A stretch of 64,000 nucleotides of DNA from Caulobacter sp. Root1455 (GCF_001426905.1 NZ_LMFQ01000003.1:1-64000), one strand, 5' to 3'; counted from the first letter of the stretch, positions 17,541 to 27,164 are shown. Numbers and translations are program-made. The notes: generated by a model not told the origin, from the sequence alone.

Positions 17541-18593
17541 CTAGAGACCCAGCCGCCGGGCCTTGCCGGCGATCTGCAGGGCGAGGCGCTCGGAGATCAG
17601 CTGGTCGGGAGAGCCGGAGGTCTTGCAGGCCTTGTCGGCCGCCAGCACCTCGGCCTGGACCACCAGCAGCTGATCCAGGGTCCAGGCCCGGGCCTGGCGC
17701 AGGAACTCGCGCTCGCTCTTCCAGAACACGCCGGAGGCCTTGGCGGCGGCCGCCAGGTCGACGCCGTTCTTGTGCAGGGTCAGGGTGCGGCGCAGCCGGC
17801 CCAGGTGATAGCCCATGGCCCGCACGGCGGCGGGTCCGCCCTCGCCCTCGGCGGCGGCGCGGCGCAGGCCGGCCTGGGCGGGACCCACGCGTCCGCCGAA
17901 GGCGTCGATGGCGGCGTCGCCCAGCGAAGCCTCGGGCTCGACACCCAGAAAGTCGGTCAGATCGGCCGGCGTGGCCACGACGCCGCTGCCGGGGTTCAGA
18001 TAGAGCGCCAGCCGCTCGATTTCGGCGCGCGCCACGCCGCGCTCCTTGGGCAGGCGCGAGACGAACAGGTCCATGGCCTCGCCGTTCAGGCTGACCTTGT
18101 CCTTGGCCAGGGTCTCGCGGGCCAGACGGGCCAGGTCGCCGGCCTCGTCCTCGTAGCAGGGGATCACCGCCGCGCCGGCGGCCTTTTCGGCGACCTTGCG
18201 CAGGGTGGAGTCGCGGCCCAGGGGGCCGGCCTCGATCAGGAAGAAGGCGTCCGGGTTCAGCTGGCCCTCGACGTGGCGGGTGAGGGCCTCGGCCGCCTGC
18301 TTGTCGGGACCGCCCTTCTCGCCGGTCAGCCGCAGACGCACCAGCCGCCGGCCGCCCATCATCGACAGGGCCGAAAGCTCGTCCTCGAGCTTGCCGGCCT
18401 GGCTGTCCAGGTCGCTTTCCGTCAGCTGGGCGGTGTCGAACGGATCGTCGGGGCGCGCGAACAGCTTGTTGGCCAGCTGGTCGGCGCGGTCACGCACCAC
18501 CCCGCGGTCGCGGCCGTAGATGACCACGGCGCGGATGTCGGCGGCCGGGTCCCGCAGGAAGCGTTCGATGTCCGGTCGTTTCGACAGGATCAT
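17541..18593 (-). CDS. holA: DNA polymerase III delta subunit
   Basis: HolA is the clamp-loader delta subunit, which opens the sliding clamp. The 350-residue protein has the family N terminus ERFLRDPAADIRAVVIYGRDRGVVRDRADQLA and a middle SALSMMGGRRLVRLRLTG that corresponds to the beta-interacting, AAA+-like domain; the C-terminal collar domain is helical. It lacks a functional P-loop, as is normal for delta. It is the last gene of the leftward leuS-lptE-holA group and converges with parB across a 243-bp gap in which I see no terminator. Confidence 0.92.
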   Translation of the reverse strand: MILSKRPDIERFLRDPAADIRAVVIYGRDRGVVRDRADQLANKLFARPDDPFDTAQLTESDLDSQAGKLEDELSALSMMGGRRLVRLRLTGEKGGPDKQAAEALTRHVEGQLNPDAFFLIEAGPLGRDSTLRKVAEKAAGAAVIPCYEDEAGDLARLARETLAKDKVSLNGEAMDLFVSRLPKERGVARAEIERLALYLNPGSGVVATPADLTDFLGVEPEASLGDAAIDAFGGRVGPAQAGLRRAAAEGEGGPAAVRAMGYHLGRLRRTLTLHKNGVDLAAAAKASGVFWKSEREFLRQARAWTLDQLLVVQAEVLAADKACKTSGSPDQLISERLALQIAGKARRLGL

Positions 18594-18662
18594 GGCCAGC
18601 GTGCTCGAGCGAAGTGAAAGCCGGTTCGCGTGAAGAGGACGCGCGAAAACAAGATCGAGACC

Positions 18663-19178
18663 TTAAGCCTTGGCCTTGCCCGCGAGCCAGGTGGCCAGTT
18701 CCATCTGGATCCGGCGGGCCAGCTCGGTCGCGGCGCGTTCCTGACTGTCCTCCTGGGCGGCGATGGAGGAATAGGGCTGGTCGGCCGAGTCGTAGGTCAC
18801 CGCGGCGCTGGTGACGCCCGACCGCACGGGATTTCCGGTCTTGGAGTCCATCAGCTGCCACGAGGCGGTCAGGCTCAACTCATAGCGGTTGGCGACGTTG
18901 TCGACGCGGACGCCGCGCGCGTAGCGCTGCTCGCTGATGGTGTAGATCAGCCGGTGGGATGGCAGCACGTTGACGTCGCGGGCGAAGGCGTCGTCCAACT
19001 TCTCGCGCAGCAGATAGCCGGCGCGTCCAGGCGGTGCGACCACCTCTATGGCGCTGAGTCCCTTGGTGACCGACTGGGGGCCGTACAGGGGCGTGAAGCC
19101 GCAGGCCGACAGGCTCAGGGCCACGACGGCGAAAAGGGCGGCGGGAAGGGCTTTGGAAAGGAGCGAAAAGCGCGTCAT
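18663..19178 (-). CDS. lptE: LPS-assembly lipoprotein LptE
   Basis: LptE plugs the LptD barrel and helps place lipopolysaccharide in the outer leaflet. The 171-residue protein has a signal peptide with lipobox LSAC (Cys at about residue 26) followed by GFTPLYGP, the typical LptE start, and the YELSLTASWQLMDSKTGNPVRSG strand region. It sits 3 bp after leuS and before holA, the same leuS-lptE-holA order found in many proteobacteria. Sequence in this family is weakly conserved, so the order adds much to the call. Confidence 0.92.
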   Translation of the reverse strand: MTRFSLLSKALPAALFAVVALSLSACGFTPLYGPQSVTKGLSAIEVVAPPGRAGYLLREKLDDAFARDVNVLPSHRLIYTISEQRYARGVRVDNVANRYELSLTASWQLMDSKTGNPVRSGVTSAAVTYDSADQPYSSIAAQEDSQERAATELARRIQMELATWLAGKAKA

Positions 19179-19181
19179 GGA

Positions 19182-21767
19182 TCAGCCGGCCACGATGTTG
19201 ACGATACGGTCTTTCACCACGATCACCTTGCGAACGGTCAGACCCTCAAGGTGGGCCATGACGGCGGCGTCCGCCAGCGCGATTTTCTCGACCTCGGCTT
19301 CGGCGGCGCCGGCCTTGACCTTGATCTCGCCGCGGCGCTTGCCGTTGATCTGAATGGGCAGCACGCGCTCGTCGTCGGCGGCCAGGGCGGGATCCGCCTT
19401 GGGCCAGGGCGCATCGACGACCATGCCGCTCTTGCCCAGCTGCGCCCAGGCCTCCTCGGCCAGGTGGGGCGTGAAGGGCGAGATCAGGCGCGCCAGGATC
19501 TCGAGGGCCTCGGCGCGGGCCGCCAGGACGCCGTGGGTGGCGTTCTCGGCCGGGGCGGCCTTCAGCATGTTCAGGAACTCGTACAGGCGCGCCACGCCGC
19601 TGTTGAAGCGGAAGCCCTCGATCGAGTCCGTCACGAAGCCGATCAGCCGGTGGGCGCCTTTGCGCAGGGCCAGGGCGGCCGCGTCGGCCTCGTCGTGGGC
19701 GAAATCGCCGGCCGGCTGGCTTTCGAACTCGTTCCAGACCCGGTGGGTGAAGCGCCAGGAGCCCTCGACGCCGCTGTTGGTCCATTGCACGTCGCGCTCG
19801 GGCGGGCTGTCGCTCATCACGAACAGGCGCGCGGCGTCGACGCCGTAGGCCTCGAAGATGTCCTCGGGGGCGACGACGTTCTTCTTGGACTTGGACATCT
19901 TCTCGATGTCGCCGATGACGATCGGCTCGCCGGTCGCCGCGTGCTTGGCCGAGCGGCTATTGCCTTCGACGGCGATGACCACGTCCGAGGGCTCGACCCA
20001 TTCGCCGGCGGCGTTCTTGTAGGCCTCGTGGGTGACCATGCCCTGGGTGAACAGGCCGGCGAACGGCTCCTCCACCGAGACCAGCCCCTCGTCCTTCAGG
20101 GCACGGGTGATGAAGCGGGCGTACAGCAGGTGCAGCACCGCGTGCTCGACGCCGCCGATATATTGGTCGACGGGCATCCAGTGATCGGCGGCGGCCTTGC
20201 TGATGGGCTCGGCGGCGGTCGGATCGGTGAAGCGGGCGAAGTACCACGAGCTGTCGACGAAGGTGTCCAGCGTGTCGGTCTCGCGCTCGGCCTTGCCGCC
20301 GCAGCTGGGGCAGGTGGTGTGGCGCCAGGTCGGATGGCGCAGCAGCGGGTTGCCCGGCTTGTCGAAGGCCACGTCGTCGGGCAGCACCACCGGCAGCTGG
20401 TCTTCCGGCACGCCGACCGGTCCGCAGGCGGCGCAGTGGATGACCGGGATCGGGCAGCCCCAATAGCGCTGGCGCGAAACGCCCCAGTCGCGCAGGCGAT
20501 AGACGGTGGCGCCCTGGCCCTGGTCCATGGCCTCGATGCGGTTGACCGCCTCGGTCTTGGCGGCCTCGACGTCCAGACCGTCCAGGAATTTGGAATTGAA
20601 GATCGCGCCGGGCCCGACGTAGGCCTCCTTGCCGACCTGGAAGCTCGCGGCGTCCTCGCCCGGCGGCAGCACCACGGGCAGCACCGGCAGGTCGTACTTG
20701 CGGGCGAAGTCCAGGTCGCGCTGATCATGGGCCGGGCAGGCGAAGATCGCGCCCGTGCCGTAGTCCATCAGGATGAAGTTGGCGATCCAGACCGGCAGGG
20801 TCTGGGTCGGGTCCAGCGGATGGACCACGCGCAGGCCGGTGTCGCGGCCCAGCTTTTCGGCGCCCTCGATGTCGGCTTCCGACGTGCCGCCCTTGCGGCA
20901 TTCGGCGACGAAAGCGGCCACGGCCGGGTCGGCCGCCGCCAGCTGCTCGGCCAGCGGGTGTTCGGGGGCGATCCCGACGAAGCTGGCGCCGAACAGGGTG
21001 TCGGGGCGGGTGGTGTAGACTTCCAGGCCGTCGGCGTGGCCAGCGGGGGCCTTGCCGTCAAACTTGAAGGTGAACCGCAGGCCCTTGGACCGGCCGATCC
21101 AGTTCTCCTGCATGATCCGGACCTTTTCGGGCCAGCGGTCCAGGGTCTTCAGGCCGTCGATCAGCGCGTCGGCGTAGTCGGTGATGCGCAGGAACCACTG
21201 GGTCAGCTTGCGCTTCTCCACGGTCGCGCCCGAGCGCCAGCCCTTGCCGTCGATCACCTGCTCGTTGGCCAGGACGGTCATGTCGACCGGGTCCCAGTTG
21301 ACCGAGGCTTCCTTGCGATAGACCAGGCCGCGTTTCAGCAGACGCAGGAACCAGGCCTGCTGCTTGCCGTAATATTCCGGGTCGCAGGTGGCGAACTCGC
21401 GCGACCAGTCGACCGACAGGCCCAGGGCCTTCAGCTGCTCGCGCATGGCGGCGATATTGTCGTAGGTCCAGCCCTTGGGGTGGACGCCGCGTTCCATGGC
21501 GGCGTTCTCGGCCGGCATGCCGAAGGCGTCCCAACCCATCGGGTGCAGCACGTTGAAGCCCTGGGCGCGCTTGTAGCGGGCCACGACGTCGCCCATGGCG
21601 TAGTTGCGCACATGGCCCATGTGGATGCGCCCCGACGGGTAGGGGAACATCTCGAGCACGTAGTACTTCGGACGCGCGTCAGGCGTGACCGGCGTCAGGA
21701 AGGTGTTGGCGTTCGCCCAGGCGGCGCGCCACTTCGGCTCGGTGTCTTTGGGATTGTAGCGGGCCAT
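19182..21767 (-). CDS. leuS: Leucyl-tRNA synthetase
   Basis: LeuS charges tRNA-Leu. The 861-residue class I synthetase has the HIGH-type motif HMGH ([17 protein letters not shown]), the editing domain CP1 in the middle, a KMSKS motif ([11 protein letters not shown]) and the C-terminal LeuS domain ending [17 protein letters not shown]. Cys pairs CAAC and CPSC occur in the inserted zinc-binding region. It is the first gene of the leftward unit with lptE and holA, preceded by about 150 bp containing a terminator for the upstream gene. Confidence 0.97.
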   Translation of the reverse strand: MARYNPKDTEPKWRAAWANANTFLTPVTPDARPKYYVLEMFPYPSGRIHMGHVRNYAMGDVVARYKRAQGFNVLHPMGWDAFGMPAENAAMERGVHPKGWTYDNIAAMREQLKALGLSVDWSREFATCDPEYYGKQQAWFLRLLKRGLVYRKEASVNWDPVDMTVLANEQVIDGKGWRSGATVEKRKLTQWFLRITDYADALIDGLKTLDRWPEKVRIMQENWIGRSKGLRFTFKFDGKAPAGHADGLEVYTTRPDTLFGASFVGIAPEHPLAEQLAAADPAVAAFVAECRKGGTSEADIEGAEKLGRDTGLRVVHPLDPTQTLPVWIANFILMDYGTGAIFACPAHDQRDLDFARKYDLPVLPVVLPPGEDAASFQVGKEAYVGPGAIFNSKFLDGLDVEAAKTEAVNRIEAMDQGQGATVYRLRDWGVSRQRYWGCPIPVIHCAACGPVGVPEDQLPVVLPDDVAFDKPGNPLLRHPTWRHTTCPSCGGKAERETDTLDTFVDSSWYFARFTDPTAAEPISKAAADHWMPVDQYIGGVEHAVLHLLYARFITRALKDEGLVSVEEPFAGLFTQGMVTHEAYKNAAGEWVEPSDVVIAVEGNSRSAKHAATGEPIVIGDIEKMSKSKKNVVAPEDIFEAYGVDAARLFVMSDSPPERDVQWTNSGVEGSWRFTHRVWNEFESQPAGDFAHDEADAAALALRKGAHRLIGFVTDSIEGFRFNSGVARLYEFLNMLKAAPAENATHGVLAARAEALEILARLISPFTPHLAEEAWAQLGKSGMVVDAPWPKADPALAADDERVLPIQINGKRRGEIKVKAGAAEAEVEKIALADAAVMAHLEGLTVRKVIVVKDRIVNIVAG

Positions 21768-21864
21768 GAAACCAGACTGTTCGTGCGGAGGACGACGCTT
21801 TTGGGCGCGCTCCGCGGAAGTCTTAAGCGGTTTCGCGGCCTCGGCGCGCTTCTAAAAGTGCGAA

Positions 21865-21899
21865 CGGGAGCCTTTTGTCGCCAGGACAAAGGGCTCCCG
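21865..21899 (-). terminator. Terminator-like stem-loop after the DUF3576 gene
   Basis: CGGGAGCC...GGCTCCCG flanks an inner TTTTGTC/GACAAAG stem with one mismatch and a short loop. It lies 20 bp after the stop codon of the leftward DUF3576 gene and between it and leuS, though the trailing T run is weak. Confidence 0.7.
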
Positions 21900-21919
21900 C
21901 GAAGAACGACGGCGAAAGC

Positions 21920-22429
21920 CTAGTTCTTGATGTTGGAAAGTCGAAGCTGACGGGCGCGGGTCAGGATGGCGTTTTCGACGTCGGTCGCCGTCTGTTCGGT
22001 GGCGGCGCTGTCGACCCAGCCGCCGCCGGCGTCCTTGACCTGCTTGAAGATCGTCACGTTCAGGCCGTCGGCGCGCAGACGGGTGTCCAGGATGTAGACC
22101 GTCGCCTTGAAGCGCTCGTCCGGCTTTTCCGGATTGGTGTACCAGTCGGTGACGATCACGCCGCCGTAGGGATCGGCCGAGGCCAGGGGCATGAAGGCCA
22201 GGGTGTCCAGGCTGGCGCGCCACAGGAAGCCGTTGACGCCGATCGCCCCGGCTTGCGGAGCGGCCTTGCCGCCACGGCCCTTGAAGGGATTGAACCCCGG
22301 TTCATCGCTTTGGGTCGTGAACTGACCGCCGCCCTTGTTGCCGCCACAGGCTGAAACCCCGGTCAGAACGGTCAACGCCAGAACGCCAGCGGCGACGCCG
22401 CGCAACACCGACCCACGCTCAAACGCCAT
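21920..22429 (-). CDS. DUF3576 domain lipoprotein
   Basis: The 169-residue protein starts MAFERGSVLRGVAAGVLALTVLTGVSACGG, a lipoprotein signal with lipobox VSAC, and continues with the DUF3576 block GAIGVNGFLWRASLDTLAFMPLASADPYGGVIVTDWYTNP followed by ERFKATVYILDTRLRADGLNVTIFKQ. Function is unknown; alphaproteobacterial members are envelope lipoproteins. The ATG is preferred over upstream in-frame TTG because it starts the signal peptide and follows the sigma73-like promoter at 22498-22524. Adjacent genes leuS-lptE and ntrZ are also envelope-related. Confidence 0.85.
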   Translation of the reverse strand: MAFERGSVLRGVAAGVLALTVLTGVSACGGNKGGGQFTTQSDEPGFNPFKGRGGKAAPQAGAIGVNGFLWRASLDTLAFMPLASADPYGGVIVTDWYTNPEKPDERFKATVYILDTRLRADGLNVTIFKQVKDAGGGWVDSAATEQTATDVENAILTRARQLRLSNIKN

Positions 22430-22497
22430 AGTACCTCGCTCCAATGTATCACCCGGCGCTTTCGCGCGACCTGGCGCGCCCCCGCAGCCGGAAGCCG

Positions 22498-22524
22498 GTC
22501 TATAGCATGGTCGCGCTGGGTCAA
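22498..22524 (-). promoter_or_regulatory. Sigma73-like promoter of the DUF3576 gene
   Basis: On the minus strand TTGACCC is followed after 11 bases by GCTATAGAC. This is very close to the Caulobacter housekeeping consensus TTGaCgS-N10-14-GCTANAWC. It lies 69 bp upstream of the ATG. Confidence 0.75.
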
Positions 22525-22602
22525 AACAGGAATCGCGTGGCAGGACCGCCACAGGCGCCGCTTGAATCGACTCCCGCGACCCTGAGTCCAATCCAACTAC
22601 GG

Positions 22603-22631
22603 TTGACCGCGTTGTACTAGGGTCTTTAATC
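22603..22631 (+). promoter_or_regulatory. Possible ntrZ promoter
   Basis: TTGACC and TTAATC are separated by 17 bp, 73 bp upstream of the ntrZ ATG. The -10 element is poor, so this is a tentative call. Confidence 0.4.
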
Positions 22632-22703
22632 GATGTTCAGGGAGCCCGCTCCTATATAGGGTTTGACTCTATCGAGGCCGGGTTGGGATTGGGTTCGAGT
22701 AAT

Positions 22704-23120
22704 ATGTTCGCCGCACGGTATTTCATGGCAGGGGCCGCCGCGCTGATCCTGATGGGATCGGCTTCGGCAACCTATGCCCAGAGCAAGCCGCGCACGGCCG
22801 CGCCCGACTTCGCCGTGAAGAGCGATTTCGGCAATCCGACCCCGATCGCCCCGTTCAACCCGACGCAAGGCCCGAAGAAGTCCCTGAAGTGGGACGACAA
22901 GAAGGGCAAGTGGGGCCTCAAGCTCGATCTCGAACAGCCCGTGGGCCGCGAGATGGAGGCCAAGGACGTGCAGGCCGGGGCCTATTACAGCGTCACCCCG
23001 TCGATCCGCGTCGGCGGCGCCGTGGCTCTGGGCGACCAGAACCCCGCTTTGGCGGCCCGCAGGAACGAGATCCAGGAGCCCGCGCCGCGGGTGAAGCTGG
23101 AAACCGCGTTCAAGTTCTAA
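22704..23120 (+). CDS. ntrZ: NtrZ-type periplasmic regulator
   Basis: The 138-residue protein begins with a signal peptide (cleaved around TYAQ, residue 26) and has the family's central region FGNPTPIAPFNPTQGPKKSLKWDDKKGKWGLKLDL and YYSVTPSIRVGGAVALGD. In C. crescentus NtrZ is a periplasmic inhibitor of the NtrY histidine kinase, encoded close to leuS and cenR, as here. A GTG start at 22683 would add seven residues; the ATG is preferred because it begins the signal sequence. The name is given on family resemblance and position. Confidence 0.78.
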   Translation: MFAARYFMAGAAALILMGSASATYAQSKPRTAAPDFAVKSDFGNPTPIAPFNPTQGPKKSLKWDDKKGKWGLKLDLEQPVGREMEAKDVQAGAYYSVTPSIRVGGAVALGDQNPALAARRNEIQEPAPRVKLETAFKF

Positions 23121-23140
23121 GATCAGGCTAGGCGCCCATT

Positions 23141-23743
23141 CTAGGCGCTCAGCGCCTCCACCGCCGCGATCCCGACAATTCCCGTGTCCAGCAGCAGCGT
23201 CGCCGTGTCCGCGCGCACGCCGCCCAGGGCGTAGACCGGCGCTTCCACCGCCTCGACGATCTGTTTCAGGCCGTCCACGCCCAGCGGCGCGCCCGCCGAA
23301 GGGCTGCGGCTGGGGAAGACCGGCGACACCACCAGGGCGTCCGCGCCCGTCGCGGCGCCGGCCAGGGCCGCGGCCAGGTCATGGGCGGCCAAGGTGATCA
23401 GCCAGTCCGGATGCGCGACGCGCAGGTCCGGCGCCTGGGCGGCCAGCCGCTCGGGCAGATGAAGGCCGTCGGCCTCGATCTCCAGCGCCAGCGCCGCGTC
23501 CGCGCCGACCAGGAGCGTCAGGCCGCGCCGCCGGGTGATCTGGCGCAGCCGCCGGCCTCGCGCCGCCGCGTCCGGCGCGCCGAACGCCCGGAACACCACG
23601 GCCGCGCCGATCGGCAGGCGCTCGGCGGCCCGTTCGGGATCCGGCGTCCGTTCCGGATCGGTGAAGAACAGCAGGTTCGGCAGCGGCTTTCCGCGCACCG
23701 GCCATGGGCGAAGGCGCGCGACCGTTCTAGACAGGGCTTCCAT
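23141..23743 (-). CDS. Thiamine phosphate synthase-like protein (ThiE/TenI family)
   Basis: The 200-residue protein is a TIM-barrel resembling ThiE/TenI, with LLVGADAALALEIEADGLHLPE, a phosphate-binding GADALVVSPVFPSRSPS segment (ThiE has T(P)HKP-type residues here) and PVYALGGVRADT near the end. The first 30 residues are poorly conserved. Whether it makes thiamine phosphate, as ThiE, or is a TenI-like aminopyrimidine or regulatory protein cannot be told. The ATG at 23743 is the first good start; it is divergent from yggS, 25 bp away. Confidence 0.72.
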   Translation of the reverse strand: MEALSRTVARLRPWPVRGKPLPNLLFFTDPERTPDPERAAERLPIGAAVVFRAFGAPDAAARGRRLRQITRRRGLTLLVGADAALALEIEADGLHLPERLAAQAPDLRVAHPDWLITLAAHDLAAALAGAATGADALVVSPVFPSRSPSAGAPLGVDGLKQIVEAVEAPVYALGGVRADTATLLLDTGIVGIAAVEALSA

Positions 23744-23768
23744 CTCGTCGGTTGCGCGTGTTGAGCCC

Positions 23769-24413
23769 ATGTCAGACGTCTACTCCTCGGTCCTGTCCCG
23801 CATCCGCGCCGCCGCCCTGGCCGCCGGCCGTCCAGCCGACGCGGTCACCCTGGTGGCGGTGTCCAAGCTGCAGCCATGGGACCATATCGCGCCCATTTTC
23901 GACGCGGGCCAGCGGGTGTTCGGGGAAAATCGCGTCCAGGAGGCCATCGGCCGCTGGAGCGAGCGCCGGGCCGAGATCGAACTACGCCTGATCGGACCCC
24001 TGCAGAGCAACAAGACCCGCGACGCGGTGGCCTTCTTCGACGTGATCGAAAGCCTCGACCGCGAGAAGCTGGCGCGGGTGCTGGCCGACGAGATCCAGGC
24101 CCAGGGCAAGGCGCCCCGGCTGTACATCCAGGTCAACACCGGCGAGGAGCCGCAGAAGGCCGGCGTCAGCCCCGGCGAGGCCGACGGCTTCGTCGCCCTG
24201 TGCCGGGGCCTGGACCTGCCCGTGGAGGGCCTGATGTGCATTCCGCCGGCCGATCTCGACCCCGCCCCGCATTTCCGCCTGCTGGGCCAGATCGCGGCCC
24301 GCAACGGGCTGGAGAAGCTGTCGATGGGCATGAGCGACGATTTCGAGACCGCCATCGCCTGCGGGGCGACCTCCGTGCGCGTGGGGTCGGCGCTGTTCGG
24401 TTCGCGGACCTAG
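23769..24413 (+). CDS. yggS: YggS/PLPBP family PLP-binding protein
   Basis: This 214-residue protein is the conserved PLP homeostasis protein family. VTLVAVSKLQPWDHI carries the PLP-binding Lys (residue about 31), and FGENRVQEA, LRLIGPLQSNK and LSMGMSDDFETAIACGATSVRVGSALFG are diagnostic. It has no enzymatic activity known; loss disturbs PLP-dependent pathways. The start at ATG 23769 follows the short gap to the thiE-like gene. The 3' end overlaps the convergent YkuD gene by 4 bp. Confidence 0.93.
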   Translation: MSDVYSSVLSRIRAAALAAGRPADAVTLVAVSKLQPWDHIAPIFDAGQRVFGENRVQEAIGRWSERRAEIELRLIGPLQSNKTRDAVAFFDVIESLDREKLARVLADEIQAQGKAPRLYIQVNTGEEPQKAGVSPGEADGFVALCRGLDLPVEGLMCIPPADLDPAPHFRLLGQIAARNGLEKLSMGMSDDFETAIACGATSVRVGSALFGSRT

Positions 24414-24970
24414 GCCGACGCGATCTCGACCGCGTCGCCGGGCCTGGCGGCCGCCAGCAGGGCCTCGATATCCTCCCGCGCCAGGGCCACGCAGCCCTCG
24501 GTGCCGGGATAGCCGTCGCGCGCCAGGTGCAGGAAGATCGCCGAGCCCAGGCCCGGGGCCGGGGGATCGTCGTTGTGCCCCAGCACCACCACCAGGTCGT
24601 AGACGCGGTCGTCGCGCCACAAGCGCTCGGCGCTGGCCGGGTAGGGCAGTCTGACAGGCTTGTTGTAGGCCGGGTCGCCCGGGGCGTCGCACCAGCCGTC
24701 GTCCGCCGCGATCGGCCTGGCCTCCAGGGCGGTCTGCGGGCCGTCCGGATAGACGTCGGGGCGGTAGAGCACGTGGCGGATCGGCCAGACGCCCGTCGGA
24801 CTGCGGTTGTCGCCCTCGCGCTTGTCGGCCGCGGCGATCACCCCGGCCTTGCCCAGCGCGGCCCGCGCGGTCTTTCCATCCCAGGCGATCTGGCCGTCCC
24901 AAGGGCTTGAACCGTCGGGACGGGCGCGAAAGATCGTCAAGACCGGGTCTCCAAGAGCGTTGCGCGGCAA
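24410..24970 (-). CDS. L,D-transpeptidase catalytic domain protein (YkuD-like)
   Basis: The 186-residue protein has the YkuD features: HNDDP, SAIFLHLARDGYPGTEGCVAL with the catalytic Cys of the S/HxxGC motif, and a GDNRSPTGVWPI segment. It lacks an obvious signal peptide, so cell-wall crosslinking outside the membrane is not certain. The start is TTG at 24970; a TTG further down is possible. It converges with yggS and stands beside cenR, whose regulon in Caulobacter concerns the cell envelope. Confidence 0.78.
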   Translation of the reverse strand: MPRNALGDPVLTIFRARPDGSSPWDGQIAWDGKTARAALGKAGVIAAADKREGDNRSPTGVWPIRHVLYRPDVYPDGPQTALEARPIAADDGWCDAPGDPAYNKPVRLPYPASAERLWRDDRVYDLVVVLGHNDDPPAPGLGSAIFLHLARDGYPGTEGCVALAREDIEALLAAARPGDAVEIASA

Positions 24971-25023
24971 GAGGTTGAGAACCGCCTTGGCGCCGGGGGC
25001 CGCAGCGGTGCATGTTCCCGCCC

Positions 25024-25710
25024 ATGGCGCAACGCAAAACCCTTCTCCTGGTCGACGACGACGATGATCTGCGCGGAGCTCTGGCCGAGCAGCTCGCCCT
25101 CCACGAGGAGTTCGCGGTCGCCGAGGCTCCCACCGCCGGCGAAGGCGTGCGGATGGCCAAGGAGCTCAAGCCGGACCTGGTCCTGCTGGACGTCGACTTG
25201 CCCGACATGGACGGCCGCGAGGCCTGCCGCCTGATGCGCAAGAACGGCGTCACCGCGCCCGTCATCATGCTGACGGCGGCCGCCAGCGACAGCGACACCA
25301 TCCTGGGCCTGGAATCGGGCGCCAACGACTATGTCACCAAGCCCTTCCGCTTCGGCGTCTTGCTGGCCCGCATCCGCGCTCAGCTGCGCAGCTACGAGGC
25401 CTCGGAAGACGCCCTGTTCCGCATCGGTCCCTACGAGTTCCGGCCCTCGGCCAAGCTGCTGATCGACGAGAAGCAGAAGAAGGTCCGGCTGACCGAGAAG
25501 GAAACCAACATCCTCAAGTACCTCTACCGCGCCGGCTCCAAGCCGGTGTCGCGCGAGGAGCTGCTGACCGAGGTCTGGGGCTACAACGCCGGGGTCACCA
25601 CCCACACCCTGGAAACCCACGTCTATCGCCTGCGCCAGAAGATCGAACCGGATCCGGCCATGGCGCGGATCCTGATCACCGAGATGGGCGGCTATCGGCT
25701 GCAGCCGTAG
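25024..25710 (+). CDS. cenR: Two-component response regulator CenR (OmpR family)
   Basis: The 228-residue OmpR-type regulator has the receiver with acidic pocket VDDDDD (residues 11-16), phospho-acceptor Asp in LVLLDVDLPDMDG, conserved LTAAAS and KPF, and a C-terminal winged helix ending LETHVYRLRQKIEPDPAMARILITEMGGYRLQP. CenR is the essential C. crescentus regulator of envelope integrity, partnered with CenK. ATG at 25024 is chosen over 25012 since the core begins there. The cognate kinase gene is not in this window. Confidence 0.87.
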   Translation: MAQRKTLLLVDDDDDLRGALAEQLALHEEFAVAEAPTAGEGVRMAKELKPDLVLLDVDLPDMDGREACRLMRKNGVTAPVIMLTAAASDSDTILGLESGANDYVTKPFRFGVLLARIRAQLRSYEASEDALFRIGPYEFRPSAKLLIDEKQKKVRLTEKETNILKYLYRAGSKPVSREELLTEVWGYNAGVTTHTLETHVYRLRQKIEPDPAMARILITEMGGYRLQP

Positions 25711-25730
25711 AAGCCGGAGCCGTAAAAGGT

Positions 25731-25832
25731 TGTCATCCCGGACAAGCGCGCAGCGCGCCGATCCGGGACGACGCGTGAACGCATGCGCTTCCGGCGGTCC
25801 CGGGTCTTCGCTTCGCTACGCCCGGGATGACA
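25731..25832. repeat. TCATCCCGG-type dispersed inverted repeat
   Basis: Perfect TGTCATCCCGG (25731-25741) and CCGGGATGACA (25822-25832) arms enclose about 80 bp with inner palindromic segments. It lies between the cenR stop and the terminator shared with secB. This type of hairpin repeat is common in alphaproteobacteria. Confidence 0.7.
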
Positions 25833-25851
25833 GCGGATTTTGGACAAAGAA

Positions 25852-25885
25852 AAAGGCCCCAATCGCCGAAGCGGTTGGGGCCTTT
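25852..25885. terminator. Bidirectional terminator between cenR and secB
   Basis: AAAGGCCCCAA...TTGGGGCCTTT forms a stem of 10 or more GC-rich base pairs with A's on one side and T's on the other. It can serve the rightward cenR and leftward secB messages. Confidence 0.85.
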
Positions 25886-25908
25886 GTCATTCAGCGATCA
25901 GCCTGCGA

Positions 25909-26403
25909 TCAGGCGTTGCCGACCACCACGCCCTCGGCCTGGGCCTTGCGGGCGGCGTAGACGCCGGCGAAGTCGATCGGGTCGATCAGGAAGGGCGGGA
26001 AGCCGCCTTCAGAGGTGATGTCCGAGATCAGGCGGCGGGCGTAGGGGAACAGGAAGCGCGGGCACTCGATCAGCAGCACCGGCTCCAGCTGGTCTTCCGG
26101 CACGCCGGCGATGTGGAACAGGCCGCCGTACATCACCTCGACGTGGAACACCGGCTGTTCGTCGCGGGTGGCGCGAGCCGACAGCTTCAGGTCCACCTCG
26201 AACAGGCCGTCGGGACGGCCTCGGGCGTTCATCTCCACGCCCATGTCGATGGCGGGCGGAGCGCCGCCGGCGCGCAGGGAATCGGGGGCGTGCGGGCTCT
26301 CGAACGAGAAGTCGCGCACGAACTGGGCGATGATGCGGATGCCGCTTTCGGTGGCCGCGGAGTCGTCCTGAGCGGCGGGCGGAGCGGCGGTCGTGTCGGT
26401 CAT
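25909..26403 (-). CDS. secB: Protein-export chaperone SecB
   Basis: SecB holds preproteins unfolded and delivers them to SecA. The 164-residue protein has the SecB core [65 protein letters not shown] and [13 protein letters not shown]. An N-terminal run of Ala/Pro about 15 residues long is usual in this clade. It is divergent from the Tim44-like gene with a 160-bp gap holding the promoter region, and shares a terminator with cenR. Confidence 0.95.
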   Translation of the reverse strand: MTDTTAAPPAAQDDSAATESGIRIIAQFVRDFSFESPHAPDSLRAGGAPPAIDMGVEMNARGRPDGLFEVDLKLSARATRDEQPVFHVEVMYGGLFHIAGVPEDQLEPVLLIECPRFLFPYARRLISDITSEGGFPPFLIDPIDFAGVYAARKAQAEGVVVGNA

Positions 26404-26564
26404 GTGCGATAAATCCGTATTCGGCGTCGAAATTGGCCGCTAGGAGAGAGCCGGGCTGCTAACACGAGGGCGGCTGGCGCGCAACGTCAGGCGCCTGACG
26501 CGCGAGCCCGTTATCGCCTATATAAGCGTAAGGCGGCGCGTTGGCCGAACGAGCGGAAAATATC

Positions 26565-27164
26565 GTGTTTGAATGGATTATCCTCGCGGCCCTGGCCGCG
26601 GTCATTCTCTACCAGCTGTACGCCACCCTGGGTCGCCGGGTCGGGCGTCAGCCGGAGGACGCCCCCGCGGTGGTTCCCGCCAACGCCTCGACGCGTGATT
26701 TGAAGGCCCCCGAGACGCCGCCCGAAGCGCTGTCGGGGCTGGCCGCCCTGCGCGCCCGCCAGGCGGACTTCGACATCGGCCAATTCCTGAGCGGCGCGCG
26801 GCAGGCTTACGAGATGATCGTCAAGGCCTTCGCCGCCGGCGACCGCGAAACGCTCCGGCCGCTGCTGTCTTCGGACGTCATGGCCAATTTCGAAGCCGCC
26901 ATCGCGGCCCGCGAGGCCCAGAACCGCGTCGAGAAGGCCGAATTCCTGGTCGCGCCGCGCACCGACCTGGATTCGATCACGGTCGAGGGCGATGTCGCCA
27001 AGGCGGTGGTCCGCATCCTGGCCGAGATCCGCACCCGTTCGACCGGCGCCGAGGGCGAGGCGGTCGACGACCGTCGCACCGCCGATCTGTGGACCTTCCA
27101 GCGCGACCTGAAGAGCAAGAACCCCAATTGGACCCTGGTCCGCGTCGACGTCGCGGAGGCCTGA
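26565..27164 (+). CDS. Tim44/TimA family membrane-anchored protein
   Basis: The 199-residue protein has an N-terminal membrane helix (VFEWIILAALAAVILYQLY) and a C-terminal Tim44-like domain with NFEAAIAAREAQ and DSITVEGDVAKAVVRILAEIRT. In alphaproteobacteria TimA-type proteins are inner-membrane proteins related to mitochondrial Tim44 (import motor anchor). The GTG at 26565 is preferred since a GAGCGGA element lies just upstream, but a TTG at 26541 adds eight residues. Its stop overlaps the mltA start by one base, and secB, an export chaperone, is its divergent neighbour. Confidence 0.83.
   Translation: MFEWIILAALAAVILYQLYATLGRRVGRQPEDAPAVVPANASTRDLKAPETPPEALSGLAALRARQADFDIGQFLSGARQAYEMIVKAFAAGDRETLRPLLSSDVMANFEAAIAAREAQNRVEKAEFLVAPRTDLDSITVEGDVAKAVVRILAEIRTRSTGAEGEAVDDRRTADLWTFQRDLKSKNPNWTLVRVDVAEA

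Noticed and set aside
18630..21923. Very long rightward open frame opposite leuS and lptE
   Set aside because: Its product is low-complexity Gly/Arg/Asp/His-rich, typical of the antisense frame of a high-GC gene; leuS on the other strand has all expected motifs.
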